DNA of 42,472 nucleotides from JAWXCH01 sp034440595 (GTDB taxonomy: Bacteria > Planctomycetota > Planctomycetia > Pirellulales > JALHPA01). The stretch spans positions 1 to 42,472 of the forward strand of contig JAWXCH010000049.1 in NCBI GenBank assembly GCA_034440595.1, in the 5' to 3' direction. The translations under genes and the position numbers were made by a program. The notes below the pieces were generated by a model. The model was given only the letters and a program-made list of their open reading frames with translations, was not told the DNA's origin and made no database searches. Each line of letters opens with the position of its first letter. Position 1 is the first letter of the stretch. This document shows positions 34,839-41,862 of the stretch, in pieces.

Positions 34839-35504
34839 ATGTCCACAGCTACCTTAAATCGCGAGAGTGTCGAGCGAATCGTTCGCGAGATTGTACTTGG
34901 CAATCGATCCGCACCGCCGAACACGCCTAAGCTGGTCGTCAGCATATCGGCGCGCCATTGTCATCTGACGGATGAACATGTCGAAACGCTGTTTGGCGCT
35001 GGTCGCAAACTAACAATTGGCAAGCCGCTCTTTCAAGATGGCTTTTATGCCGCTGAAGAGACGGTGATGGTGGTCGGGCCGAACAAGCGTCGGATGTTGC
35101 CAAATGTGCGTGTGCTAGGTCCAACACGTCCGGCTAGTCAGGTGGAGTTGGCATTTACCGACAGCATTTCGCTGGGGATCGATATTCCGGTTCGCGCCAG
35201 CGGCAAGATCGCCGGCACGCCAGGGTGTGTGTTGGTCGGACCAGCGGGCGTAGTGGAACTGAAAGAAGGTGTTATTCGTGCCGAGCGACATGTTCACATG
35301 AATCAAGATCACGCCAAGTTTTACGGCGTGAAGAACGGTGATCGGATGAGCTTGCGGATCCACTCGACCTGCACGACGTTGTTTGAAGACCTGCTGGTGC
35401 GTGCCGATGATACGAGCAAGCTGGAAGTGCATTTGGACACCGACGAAGGGAACGCGGCCGACCTGGATCACGCGACCAAAGTCGAGTTGATCAAACAAAC
35501 TTAA
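34839..35504 (+). CDS. pduL: PduL-type phosphate acyltransferase, BMC cargo
   Basis: This 221-residue enzyme exchanges CoA for phosphate on an acyl-CoA; in this operon probably lactyl-CoA to lactyl-phosphate plus free CoA. Two PduL (PF06130-type) halves are visible. The zinc ligands are in SARHCHL (H40, H42) and RAERHVHMNQDH (H151, H153, H158), as in PduL. Residues 8-22 (RESVERIVREIVLGN) form a detached amphipathic helix, a likely encapsulation peptide, followed by a Pro-rich linker. The gene starts 75 bases after the regulator. Confidence 0.92.
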   Translation: MSTATLNRESVERIVREIVLGNRSAPPNTPKLVVSISARHCHLTDEHVETLFGAGRKLTIGKPLFQDGFYAAEETVMVVGPNKRRMLPNVRVLGPTRPASQVELAFTDSISLGIDIPVRASGKIAGTPGCVLVGPAGVVELKEGVIRAERHVHMNQDHAKFYGVKNGDRMSLRIHSTCTTLFEDLLVRADDTSKLEVHLDTDEGNAADLDHATKVELIKQT

Positions 35505-35524
35505 AAGCCGCTTTGAAATAACGT

Positions 35525-35567
35525 CTTGCCAGTTGGTCGTCTGGCAAGTCGCAATGAGTACGACCAA
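35525..35567 (+). promoter_or_regulatory. Two mutually exclusive hairpins in the leader of the shell genes
   Basis: Hairpin A: CTTGCCAG (35525-35532) pairs with CTGGCAAG (35541-35548), 8 bp. Its loop, TTGGTCGT (35533-35540), is an exact complement of ACGACCAA (35560-35567). The loop can therefore form hairpin B or a pseudoknot instead. It lies between pduL and the first hexamer gene, whose start is 48 bases further. A role in translation control or RNA processing is inferred. Confidence 0.5.
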
Positions 35568-35614
35568 TCAAATGTCTGTGTAGTTAGTTGTTTTGTCTCT
35601 TACCGGAGTAAACC

Positions 35615-35920
35615 ATGGCGAAAGTGCAAGAAGCGCTCGGAATGATCGAAACCAAAGGCTTCATTGCCTTGGTCGAAGCGAGCGACGCGATGATGAAGGC
35701 AGCAAATGTTGAATTTTTAGGCTGGGACAAGGTCGGCAGTGGGCTAGTGACGGCGTTTGTCACTGGTGACGTAGCCGCAGTCAAAGCCGCGACCGATGCC
35801 GGTGCCAATGCCGCCGGACGGATCGGCGAAGTGGTCAGCGTGCAAGTGATTCCACGCCCGCACGAAGATCTGGACGTGGTGTTGCCAGTTGGCCGAAGCG
35901 TATCGCGCGGTGCCGACTGA
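35615..35920 (+). CDS. BMC-H hexameric shell protein 1
   Basis: The 101-residue protein has one BMC domain (PF00936) and forms the hexagonal tiles of the microcompartment shell. It begins QEALGMIETKGFIALVEASDAM and contains GSGLVTAFVTGDVAAVKAATDAG and the IPRPHEDL end. Residues K39-VGSG-L at the pore loop would line the hexamer's central channel. A 15-residue extension (to SVSRGAD) follows the fold. The ribosome site is CGGAGT. The second BMC-H follows after 85 bases that contain an attenuator-like hairpin. Confidence 0.95.
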   Translation: MAKVQEALGMIETKGFIALVEASDAMMKAANVEFLGWDKVGSGLVTAFVTGDVAAVKAATDAGANAAGRIGEVVSVQVIPRPHEDLDVVLPVGRSVSRGAD

Positions 35921-35934
35921 GTTGTAACCTGATT

Positions 35935-35969
35935 GCCATAAGGCATCTGCCTTAAGGCGTGCATTTTTT
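35935..35969 (+). terminator. Attenuator-like hairpin plus U-run between the two BMC-H genes
   Basis: TAAGGC (35939-35944) and GCCTTA (35949-35954) form a 6-bp stem with loop ATCT. The stem is extended by GCC/GGC after one A-A mismatch. It is followed by GTGCA and six T residues (35964-35969). The form is that of a weak rho-independent terminator. In the middle of an operon it would reduce downstream transcription. Confidence 0.55.
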
Positions 35970-36005
35970 ACTAGTCCATCTCACTTAGAACTATTCAAAA
36001 ATATC

Positions 36006-36275
36006 ATGGCTACAGCGATTGGATTGATTGAAACAAAGGGTCTGGTCTCGTTGGTCGAAGCGACCGACGCCATGGCCAAGGCTGCCAACGTGCAGATTGT
36101 CAAACGAGTCTCCATCGGTGGCGGTCTGGTGACCACCGTCGTGACCGGGGATGTCGGTAGCGTTCGCGCTGCCGTCGAAGCGGGTGCCGCCGCTGCTCAG
36201 CAAGTTGGTGAGCTGGTCGGCAGCCATATCATTCCGCGACCTGCTGACGGATTGGCTGCGGCCTACTTCACTTGA
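36006..36275 (+). CDS. BMC-H hexameric shell protein 2
   Basis: The 89-residue protein is a second BMC domain hexamer, similar to the first in IETKGLVSLVEATDAMAKAANV and VTTVVTGDVGSVRAAVEAG. It lacks the C-terminal extension of the first. Its pore loop is S36-IGGG, different from the K-VGSG of shell protein 1, so the two hexamers may pass different metabolites. It ends 74 bases before the ATG of the kinase. Confidence 0.95.
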   Translation: MATAIGLIETKGLVSLVEATDAMAKAANVQIVKRVSIGGGLVTTVVTGDVGSVRAAVEAGAAAAQQVGELVGSHIIPRPADGLAAAYFT

Positions 36276-36349
36276 AACCTAGCCGCAGTCTCTTGATTGC
36301 GGCTGTGTCGATGGTGCTTTTGATTTCCTTGGCGCTTAGCAGATTGATC

Positions 36350-37537
36350 ATGAAGATCCTCGTTGCAAATCTCGGTTCGACTAGCTTCAAGTACCGGCTC
36401 TTTGACATGACCGACGAGCGCCAACTGGCGCGCGGCGGCGTGGAACGAATCGGTGCCGCCAGCAGTCGTTGCTTTGTCGAGATTGGCGAGCGGCGCAAGG
36501 AACTGATCGTGCCGGTGCCAGACCATGCCGTGGCAGTTCGCAAATGTTTGGAGCAATTGACCGACCCGGTTGACGGTTGCCTGCAGGATGCCGAGGAAGT
36601 GGCCGCAATTGGTTTTAAGGCGGTGCATGGCGGATGGATTAGTGGCGTGCAACGGGTTACCCCCGACTTGCTTGTCGCTATGGAATCGATGAACGACGTC
36701 GCTCCGGCGCATAACCCGCCTTATATTACGGCGATGCGTCTGCTCAGCGAGCGTCTGCCAAAGATTCCTCTGGTGGCCGCGTTTGAAACTGGATTTCACG
36801 CGACGATTCCAGAGCATCTGCGAACGTATGCCGCCCCTTACGAATGGGCCGACCAGCACCAGATTCGTCGCTGGGGATTTCACGGTGCCAGTCACCGTTT
36901 TATCGCCGGTCGAACTGCGGAACTGCTCGGTCGCAAGGATCTGCGGATCATTTCGTGTCATCTTGGTGGATCCAACTCGCTGTGCGCCATTCGCAATGGC
37001 CAAAGTGTTGCCACCAGCATGGGCATGAGCCCGCAATCTGGCCTGCCGCATAACAATCGTGTGGGAGATTTTGATCCGTTTGCTTTGGCGGTGCTGATCA
37101 AGAAGACCGGTCGGACATTGGATGATCTGCTGGATGATCTAGCTGAGCGGAGCGGTTTGTTAGGGGTCAGCGGATTGAGTGGCGATGTGCGTGATCTGGA
37201 GCAAGCGGCGGGTGAAGGGAATGCTCGAGCGAAATTGGCGCTGGACGTGTTTACCAGCGGCATTCGGCATTACCTGGGTGCGTACCTGGTCGAGTTAGGG
37301 GGAGCGGACTGCATCGTCTTCACCGGTGGAATTGGTGAAAACAGCGTTGCCGTTCGACAAGCCGTTTGCCACAACCTGAGCGCGTTGGGAATTGAACTGG
37401 ATCCAAATCTGAATAGCGGTGCTCGTGGTGAGACATCGATCCACAGCGCAGCAAGCAAAACTCAGATCTGGATTATTCCAACCAATGAAGAGCTAGTCGT
37501 TGCTCGTCAGAGTAGGGACTTATTGGGGAAACTCTGA
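36350..37537 (+). CDS. Acetate kinase-family acyl kinase, BMC pathway
   Basis: The 395-residue protein of the AckA (acetokinase) family makes ATP from an acyl phosphate, here most likely lactyl-phosphate made by PduL. It starts MKILVANLGSTSFKYRLFD, with the family's N-x-GSTS-x-K. The ATP/substrate segment is HLGGSNSLCAIRNG through SMGMSPQSGLP to NRVGDFDP, where the catalytic Arg and Asp are kept but the usual MMGTRSGD is replaced. FTGGIGENSVAVR is normal. I chose the ATG at 36350; an upstream TTG at 36272 would give a spurious hydrophobic leader overlapping the shell gene's stop. Confidence 0.9.
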   Translation: MKILVANLGSTSFKYRLFDMTDERQLARGGVERIGAASSRCFVEIGERRKELIVPVPDHAVAVRKCLEQLTDPVDGCLQDAEEVAAIGFKAVHGGWISGVQRVTPDLLVAMESMNDVAPAHNPPYITAMRLLSERLPKIPLVAAFETGFHATIPEHLRTYAAPYEWADQHQIRRWGFHGASHRFIAGRTAELLGRKDLRIISCHLGGSNSLCAIRNGQSVATSMGMSPQSGLPHNNRVGDFDPFALAVLIKKTGRTLDDLLDDLAERSGLLGVSGLSGDVRDLEQAAGEGNARAKLALDVFTSGIRHYLGAYLVELGGADCIVFTGGIGENSVAVRQAVCHNLSALGIELDPNLNSGARGETSIHSAASKTQIWIIPTNEELVVARQSRDLLGKL

Positions 37538-37653
37538 TCGCACAATCGGACTGCATTGGACAATAGAGAATACGACGGAGTATTGGCGTTGAACGTGTTG
37601 AAAGCGTTTCGCCGCATGCTCCACAATAACTGTAACAGTATCGGACCTTAAAT

Positions 37654-37965
37654 ATGTTTGTCGCAAAAGTCATCGGCTCGGTCGTCGCGACTCAAAAGGT
37701 CGAATCGATGGTCGGGCGTAAACTGCTGGTGGTTGAACCATACCGCCTGGAGCCGCAAGGGCGCGACTCGCTCGTCGGCACCGGGCGCACATTTGTCGCA
37801 GTCGATACTGTTGGTGCCGGAGAGGGTGAATACGTGCTGATCACGCAAGGATCTAGTGCCCGGCTGACGCCAGAAACCAAAACATTGCCGATCGACTGCG
37901 TCATCATTGGCCTGGTCGACACTGTACAGGTCGACCAGCATCAAGTGTTTCACCGCAACGATTAG
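37654..37965 (+). CDS. BMC-P pentameric vertex protein 1 (EutN/CcmL family)
   Basis: This 103-residue shell protein belongs to the EutN/CcmL fold (PF03319) and forms pentamers that close the icosahedral vertices. It begins FVAKVIGSVVATQKVESMVGRKLLVVEPY. It has GRTFVAVDTVGAGEGEYVLITQG near residues 44-70 and ends with DCVIIGLVDTVQVD. It is the first of three BMC-P genes in the operon, and it follows the kinase after 116 bases in which I see nothing else. Confidence 0.94.
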   Translation: MFVAKVIGSVVATQKVESMVGRKLLVVEPYRLEPQGRDSLVGTGRTFVAVDTVGAGEGEYVLITQGSSARLTPETKTLPIDCVIIGLVDTVQVDQHQVFHRND

Positions 37966-38048
37966 CACACGCCTTGATCCACTTCAATTTATAGCCTGCC
38001 CAACAAATCATTCCCGCATACCAGTTAATCCTCCCAACGATACCCATC

Positions 38049-39485
38049 ATGCAAGCCAACGAACAACTTATTCGCAACGTCGTGGAACAGGTACTCGCGC
38101 AGTTGAAGCCGGGCGTTCATTCAGGGAACGGCCGGGGCTACAACGGCCGTTTTGGAATTTTTCACGATGTGAACGAAGCGGTGGAAGCAGCCACGATTGC
38201 TTTTGAACAACTCAGCGAGCGATCGCTGGACGAGCGGCGTCAGATCATTGCTCATATCCGTCGGATCTCGATCGATCAATGCGTCGAGCTAGGTACGATG
38301 GAGATGAACGAAACTAAGATCGGTCGGCTGGAGCATAAGATCGAAAAGCTGAAAGCACTCGGCGAACGAACGCCCGGTGTGGAGTTCATGCGCAGCGAAG
38401 TTTTTAGCGGCGATCATGGTCTGGCAGTGATTGAACACGCACCGTTTGGTGTCATCGCGGCCATTACACCGGTGACACACTCGCTACCGACCATTACCGG
38501 CAATGCGGTCAGCATGATCGCCAGTGGCAACACGGTGGTGGTGAATCCTCATCCTAGTGGCAAGCGAGTTGCGGTCGAGGGTGTGCGACGTTTCAACGAA
38601 GCGATCTATCGCGACCTGGGTATCGACAATCTGATTTGCGTATTGGCCGAACCGACCATCGAATCGGCCGACCTGCTGTTCAAGCATCGCGGGGTGAAGC
38701 TGATCTGCGTGACGGGTGGACCCGCCGTGGCTAAGGCGGCGCTGCAGACTGCCAAACGAGCGATCGTCGCCGGGCCGGGCAATCCGCCGGTCGTAGTCGA
38801 TGAAACGGCCGATCTGGACCGTGCGGCACGCTGCATTATTCAAGGTGGTTCGTACGACAACAACCTGTTGTGCATTGCCGAGAAAGAGGTGTTCGTTGTT
38901 GCCTCCGTCTTCGACCAACTGATGAGCTCGATGGAGCGTGCCGGTGCCGTGCGATTGAATTCGCGTGAACTGGACGCGTTGACTAAAAAGGCGATCGTCC
39001 AGACTGGCGAAGGGGAGCACCGCCACGATGTGGCCTGCAAAGAATTCATCGGGCAGGACGCCGCCGTGCTGGCTCGTGCGGCCGGTAAGCAAATCGATCC
39101 CAAGGTGGAACTGATCTTTGCCGAATCCGACGAAAACAACCCGTTTGTGCCTGTCGAACAGATGATGCCATTCATCCCCTTCGTGCGCGTTCGCGACGTG
39201 GACGAAGCCATTGCCAAGGCCAAGTTCTATGAGCATGGCTTCCGGCACACCAGCCTCATTCACAGTCACAACGTGCGCAATATGACCAAAATGGGACGTG
39301 CCTTGGACACGACCTTGTTCGTCAAGAATGGTCCCTGCATGGCATCGCTAGGACTGGGTGGCGAAGGTTACCTGTCGTTCTCAATCGCCACGCCAACCGG
39401 CGAAGGAGTAACGACCCCGATGACGTTTACTCGCGAGCGCCGTTGCTCGTTGATCGACGACTTGAGAATACTTGGCAAGGCTTAG
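38049..39485 (+). CDS. CoA-acylating aldehyde dehydrogenase, BMC cargo
   Basis: This 478-residue PduP/EutE-type enzyme oxidises an aldehyde to acyl-CoA with NAD+; here probably L-lactaldehyde to lactyl-CoA. The catalytic Cys is C275 in GGSYDNNLLCIAEKEVFV, matching the DNxxCIAEK of PduP. Cofactor motifs PFGVIAAITPVTHSLPT and CVTGGPAVAKAAL are present. The N-terminus (about residues 4-19, NEQLIRNVVEQVLAQL) is a detached amphipathic helix followed by a Gly-rich linker, as in encapsulation peptides. The C-terminal part has GEGVTTPMTFTRERRC. It lies between two BMC-P genes. Confidence 0.94.
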   Translation: MQANEQLIRNVVEQVLAQLKPGVHSGNGRGYNGRFGIFHDVNEAVEAATIAFEQLSERSLDERRQIIAHIRRISIDQCVELGTMEMNETKIGRLEHKIEKLKALGERTPGVEFMRSEVFSGDHGLAVIEHAPFGVIAAITPVTHSLPTITGNAVSMIASGNTVVVNPHPSGKRVAVEGVRRFNEAIYRDLGIDNLICVLAEPTIESADLLFKHRGVKLICVTGGPAVAKAALQTAKRAIVAGPGNPPVVVDETADLDRAARCIIQGGSYDNNLLCIAEKEVFVVASVFDQLMSSMERAGAVRLNSRELDALTKKAIVQTGEGEHRHDVACKEFIGQDAAVLARAAGKQIDPKVELIFAESDENNPFVPVEQMMPFIPFVRVRDVDEAIAKAKFYEHGFRHTSLIHSHNVRNMTKMGRALDTTLFVKNGPCMASLGLGGEGYLSFSIATPTGEGVTTPMTFTRERRCSLIDDLRILGKA

Positions 39486-39522
39486 AGTCGGCTGACAATC
39501 GCGACAATAAACAACAATCCAT

Positions 39523-39783
39523 ATGCAAATCGGTTTGGTAGTAGGAACGGCAACCTCCACAGTCAAGCATTCATCCATGAATGGCTGGAAGCTGCTGATC
39601 GTACAGCCGCAGTTGCGAGACGGAAAAACACCTGACGGCGAACCGGTGCTAGCAGTCGATCATTTAGGGGCCGGGCGAGGAGAACAGGTGCTGCTTTCCA
39701 GTGACGGGGCCGGAACAAGGCAGTTATTGAAGAGCGATACAACTCCGGTGCGCTGGAGCGTGATGGGAATTGTGGATTCATGA
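39523..39783 (+). CDS. BMC-P pentameric vertex protein 2 (EutN/CcmL family)
   Basis: The 86-residue EutN/CcmL-fold protein begins MQIGLVVGTATSTVKHSSMNG and has KLLIVQPQL and LAVDHLGAGRGEQVLLSSDG. It ends VMGIVDS. The stop overlaps the start of the next gene by 4 bases (ATGA at 39780-39783), so the two are translationally coupled. It differs enough from the other two BMC-P proteins to suggest a separate vertex role. Confidence 0.93.
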   Translation: MQIGLVVGTATSTVKHSSMNGWKLLIVQPQLRDGKTPDGEPVLAVDHLGAGRGEQVLLSSDGAGTRQLLKSDTTPVRWSVMGIVDS

Positions 39784-40517
39784 ACGTGCAGGAAGCGGAA
39801 ATTGAACAGATCGTTCGCGAAGTAATGCGGCAGCTGAACGCTGTAACGCCAGTGTCGAACGGTCAGGCCCTTACCGCGCCGCCGAACGGATCCACAACTA
39901 ACAGTAGTCACGTTTTGGAACTGACGGCACGCGTAGTAACGCTGGCCGAGATTTCCGAAAAGTTGGTTGGTGTGCGACAGCTCGTTGTGCGGCGTGGAGC
40001 CGTTGTCACGCCAGCGGTGCGAGACCTGCTGAGAGAACGAAAGGTTGACCTCAGTTACCAAATTCAGAAGCCAACCGGTAAAGCTATTCCAGACAAAGCG
40101 ACGAAGGCCGTAGCACGAACAATTGTCCTCGGCCTGGCAGATACAAAATACGAACCGGCTAAGTTGATTCAACTGTTGCGACAACAGGGTACACAGTCCG
40201 AGCGAGTCGCCAACTCGGGATTGTTGAGTGTGATGGATGAATTGAGCGATCGCGTGGCAATAAACGGCGAACTGGCAATCCTGCTCACGGGCCGTGCCCA
40301 GGCTGCGGTTTGCCTGGCCAATCGCCAGCGTGGAGTGCGGGCCATTGTGGCTGCTCAACAAAATGACATCAGCGACGGAATCAAGTTACTGGGGGCAAAC
40401 ATGATTGTGATCAACCCTGCTGGCCGTTCGCAGTTTGAACTACGGCGAATGGTCGAATTGTTTTGTCGACCGGAGTCACGAGACTGTCCCACAGACCTGC
40501 AACATCGGCTCGGTTAG
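39780..40517 (+). CDS. BMC operon protein of unknown function with RpiB-like C-terminus
   Basis: The 245-residue product has no name I am sure of. Residues 6-20 (AEIEQIVREVMRQLN) form an amphipathic helix very like the helices of the PduL and aldehyde dehydrogenase proteins, followed by a Ser/Thr/Asn/Pro linker. The middle has TPAVRDLLRERKVDLSY, similar to a motif in Eut/Pdu accessory proteins. The C-terminal half (about 105-235) resembles the RpiB/LacAB sugar-phosphate isomerase fold: AVCLANRQRGVRAIVAAQ, then DISDGIKLLGANMIVINPAG. It is translationally coupled to BMC-P 2. It is probably a cargo protein; the reaction is not known. Confidence 0.8.
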   Translation: MNVQEAEIEQIVREVMRQLNAVTPVSNGQALTAPPNGSTTNSSHVLELTARVVTLAEISEKLVGVRQLVVRRGAVVTPAVRDLLRERKVDLSYQIQKPTGKAIPDKATKAVARTIVLGLADTKYEPAKLIQLLRQQGTQSERVANSGLLSVMDELSDRVAINGELAILLTGRAQAAVCLANRQRGVRAIVAAQQNDISDGIKLLGANMIVINPAGRSQFELRRMVELFCRPESRDCPTDLQHRLG

Positions 40518-40546
40518 TTTAACGAACAGCAAACGAAGCCATTACC

Positions 40547-40828
40547 ATGCGAATCGGAAAAGTCATCGGAACGGTCACCCTCTGCCGCACGCATTCGGCG
40601 TTGAAAGGGGCGAGCTACCGAGTGGTCGTTCCGCTGTCGCTGGCCAATTTGCAGGGAGACCAGAGCAGCGTCGCCGAAGAGTTTGTCGTGTATGACGAAC
40701 TGGGTGCCGGAATCGACAGCTTGATAGCAATCAGCGAAGGGGGCGAGGCGGCTCAGCCGTTTAGACCAGAGATCAAGCCCGTGGATGCGTATGCAGCGGC
40801 GATTTTAGATTCGCTGCAAATGGACTGA
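40547..40828 (+). CDS. BMC-P pentameric vertex protein 3 (EutN/CcmL family)
   Basis: The 93-residue protein has the EutN/CcmL fold. It begins MRIGKVIGTVTLCRTHSALKG and has FVVYDELGAGIDSLIAISEGG, then AAAILDSLQMD. It is the third pentamer of the operon. It has a different central insert from the others (SLANLQGDQSSVAEE). Confidence 0.93.
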   Translation: MRIGKVIGTVTLCRTHSALKGASYRVVVPLSLANLQGDQSSVAEEFVVYDELGAGIDSLIAISEGGEAAQPFRPEIKPVDAYAAAILDSLQMD

Positions 40829-40919
40829 TTCGACCAGATCACCACTGCGGACTACCCCGCAAGATTATTCAGATACCTAAAAAACCAAGAACACCGTTTC
40901 TCTAACGAAAACGACTGCT

Positions 40920-41795
40920 ATGAATTTGCATCAGCTTAAAGAAGAGATTTGCGACATCGGCCGGCGAATCTACAACAAAGGTTTTGCCGCCGGTAACGAC
41001 GGCAACATCAGCTATCGTCTTGGCGAGAACGAAGTCCTCTGCACGCCGACGATGGTCTCCAAGGGCTTTCTCAGGCCTGCCGATCTCTGCATCGTGGACA
41101 TGGAAGGAAATCAGCTTTCGGGTCAGAAGAAACGGACTAGCGAAGTGCGGCTGCACCTGGCCATCATGAAAGCACGTCCAGAAATCAAAAGCGTGGTCCA
41201 TTGCCATCCGCCGCATGCTACCGCCTTTGCCGTGGCGCGAGAACCAATTCCGCAGTGCGTGCTGCCGGAGGTCGAAGTGTTTCTTGGCGATGTGCCAATT
41301 ACCAAGTATGAAACACCAGGGGATCAGGCCTTTGCGGACACGATTTTGCCGTTTGTTCACAAGTCAAACGTGATCATTCTGGCGAATCACGGCACCGTCA
41401 GTTTTGGCGAAACCGTGGAGAAAGCGTATTGGTGGACCGAAATTCTCGACGCCTATTGCCGCATTCTCATGCTGGCCAAGGATCTGGGCCGAGTTTCGTA
41501 CTTCGACGAACCGAAAGCACGCGAGCTGCTCGACCTGAAGACCAAGTGGGGCTACACAGATGCCCGACTGGCTCCCGGAATGGAAAACTGCGACATCTGT
41601 GCCAACGATGTATTTCGCGATAGCTGGGCACAGTCCGGGGTCGCGCGGAAGGCATTTGAGGCTCCACCGGCGATGGGACCGAAAGCAGCCGCAAGTGCCA
41701 ACGGTGCAGCCAATCCGGCAGCGGCTGGACTCGATCAAGAACAACTCATTCAAGCGATTACCGACCGGGTGATGGCGGCTCTTTCAGGTAAATAA
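40920..41795 (+). CDS. Class II sugar-phosphate aldolase (fuculose-1-phosphate type), BMC cargo
   Basis: This 291-residue zinc aldolase of the FucA/AraD family would split L-fuculose-1-phosphate or L-rhamnulose-1-phosphate into DHAP and L-lactaldehyde. The zinc ligands are H94 and H96 in VVHCHPPHA and H157 in LANHGTVSFG, with E75 as catalytic acid. The core ends near residue 215, and the usual FucA is about 215 long. The extra 75 residues contain C-D-I-C (ENCDICANDVF), an Ala/Pro/Gly-rich linker and a C-terminal helix (DQEQLIQAITDRVMAALSGK), a likely encapsulation peptide. It follows BMC-P 3 after 91 bases. Confidence 0.93.
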   Translation: MNLHQLKEEICDIGRRIYNKGFAAGNDGNISYRLGENEVLCTPTMVSKGFLRPADLCIVDMEGNQLSGQKKRTSEVRLHLAIMKARPEIKSVVHCHPPHATAFAVAREPIPQCVLPEVEVFLGDVPITKYETPGDQAFADTILPFVHKSNVIILANHGTVSFGETVEKAYWWTEILDAYCRILMLAKDLGRVSYFDEPKARELLDLKTKWGYTDARLAPGMENCDICANDVFRDSWAQSGVARKAFEAPPAMGPKAAASANGAANPAAAGLDQEQLIQAITDRVMAALSGK

Positions 41796-41862
41796 ACAAA
41801 CCGAGTCGATCCATTTAAGCAACGCACACGAACAATCGAAACTCACAAGAGCGATTTACGAT

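Noticed and set aside
36272..36349. Hydrophobic 26-residue leader in front of the acyl kinase
   Set aside because: It begins at a TTG inside the end of the BMC-H 2 gene; the family start MKILVANLGS is at 36350. It is not a signal peptide.
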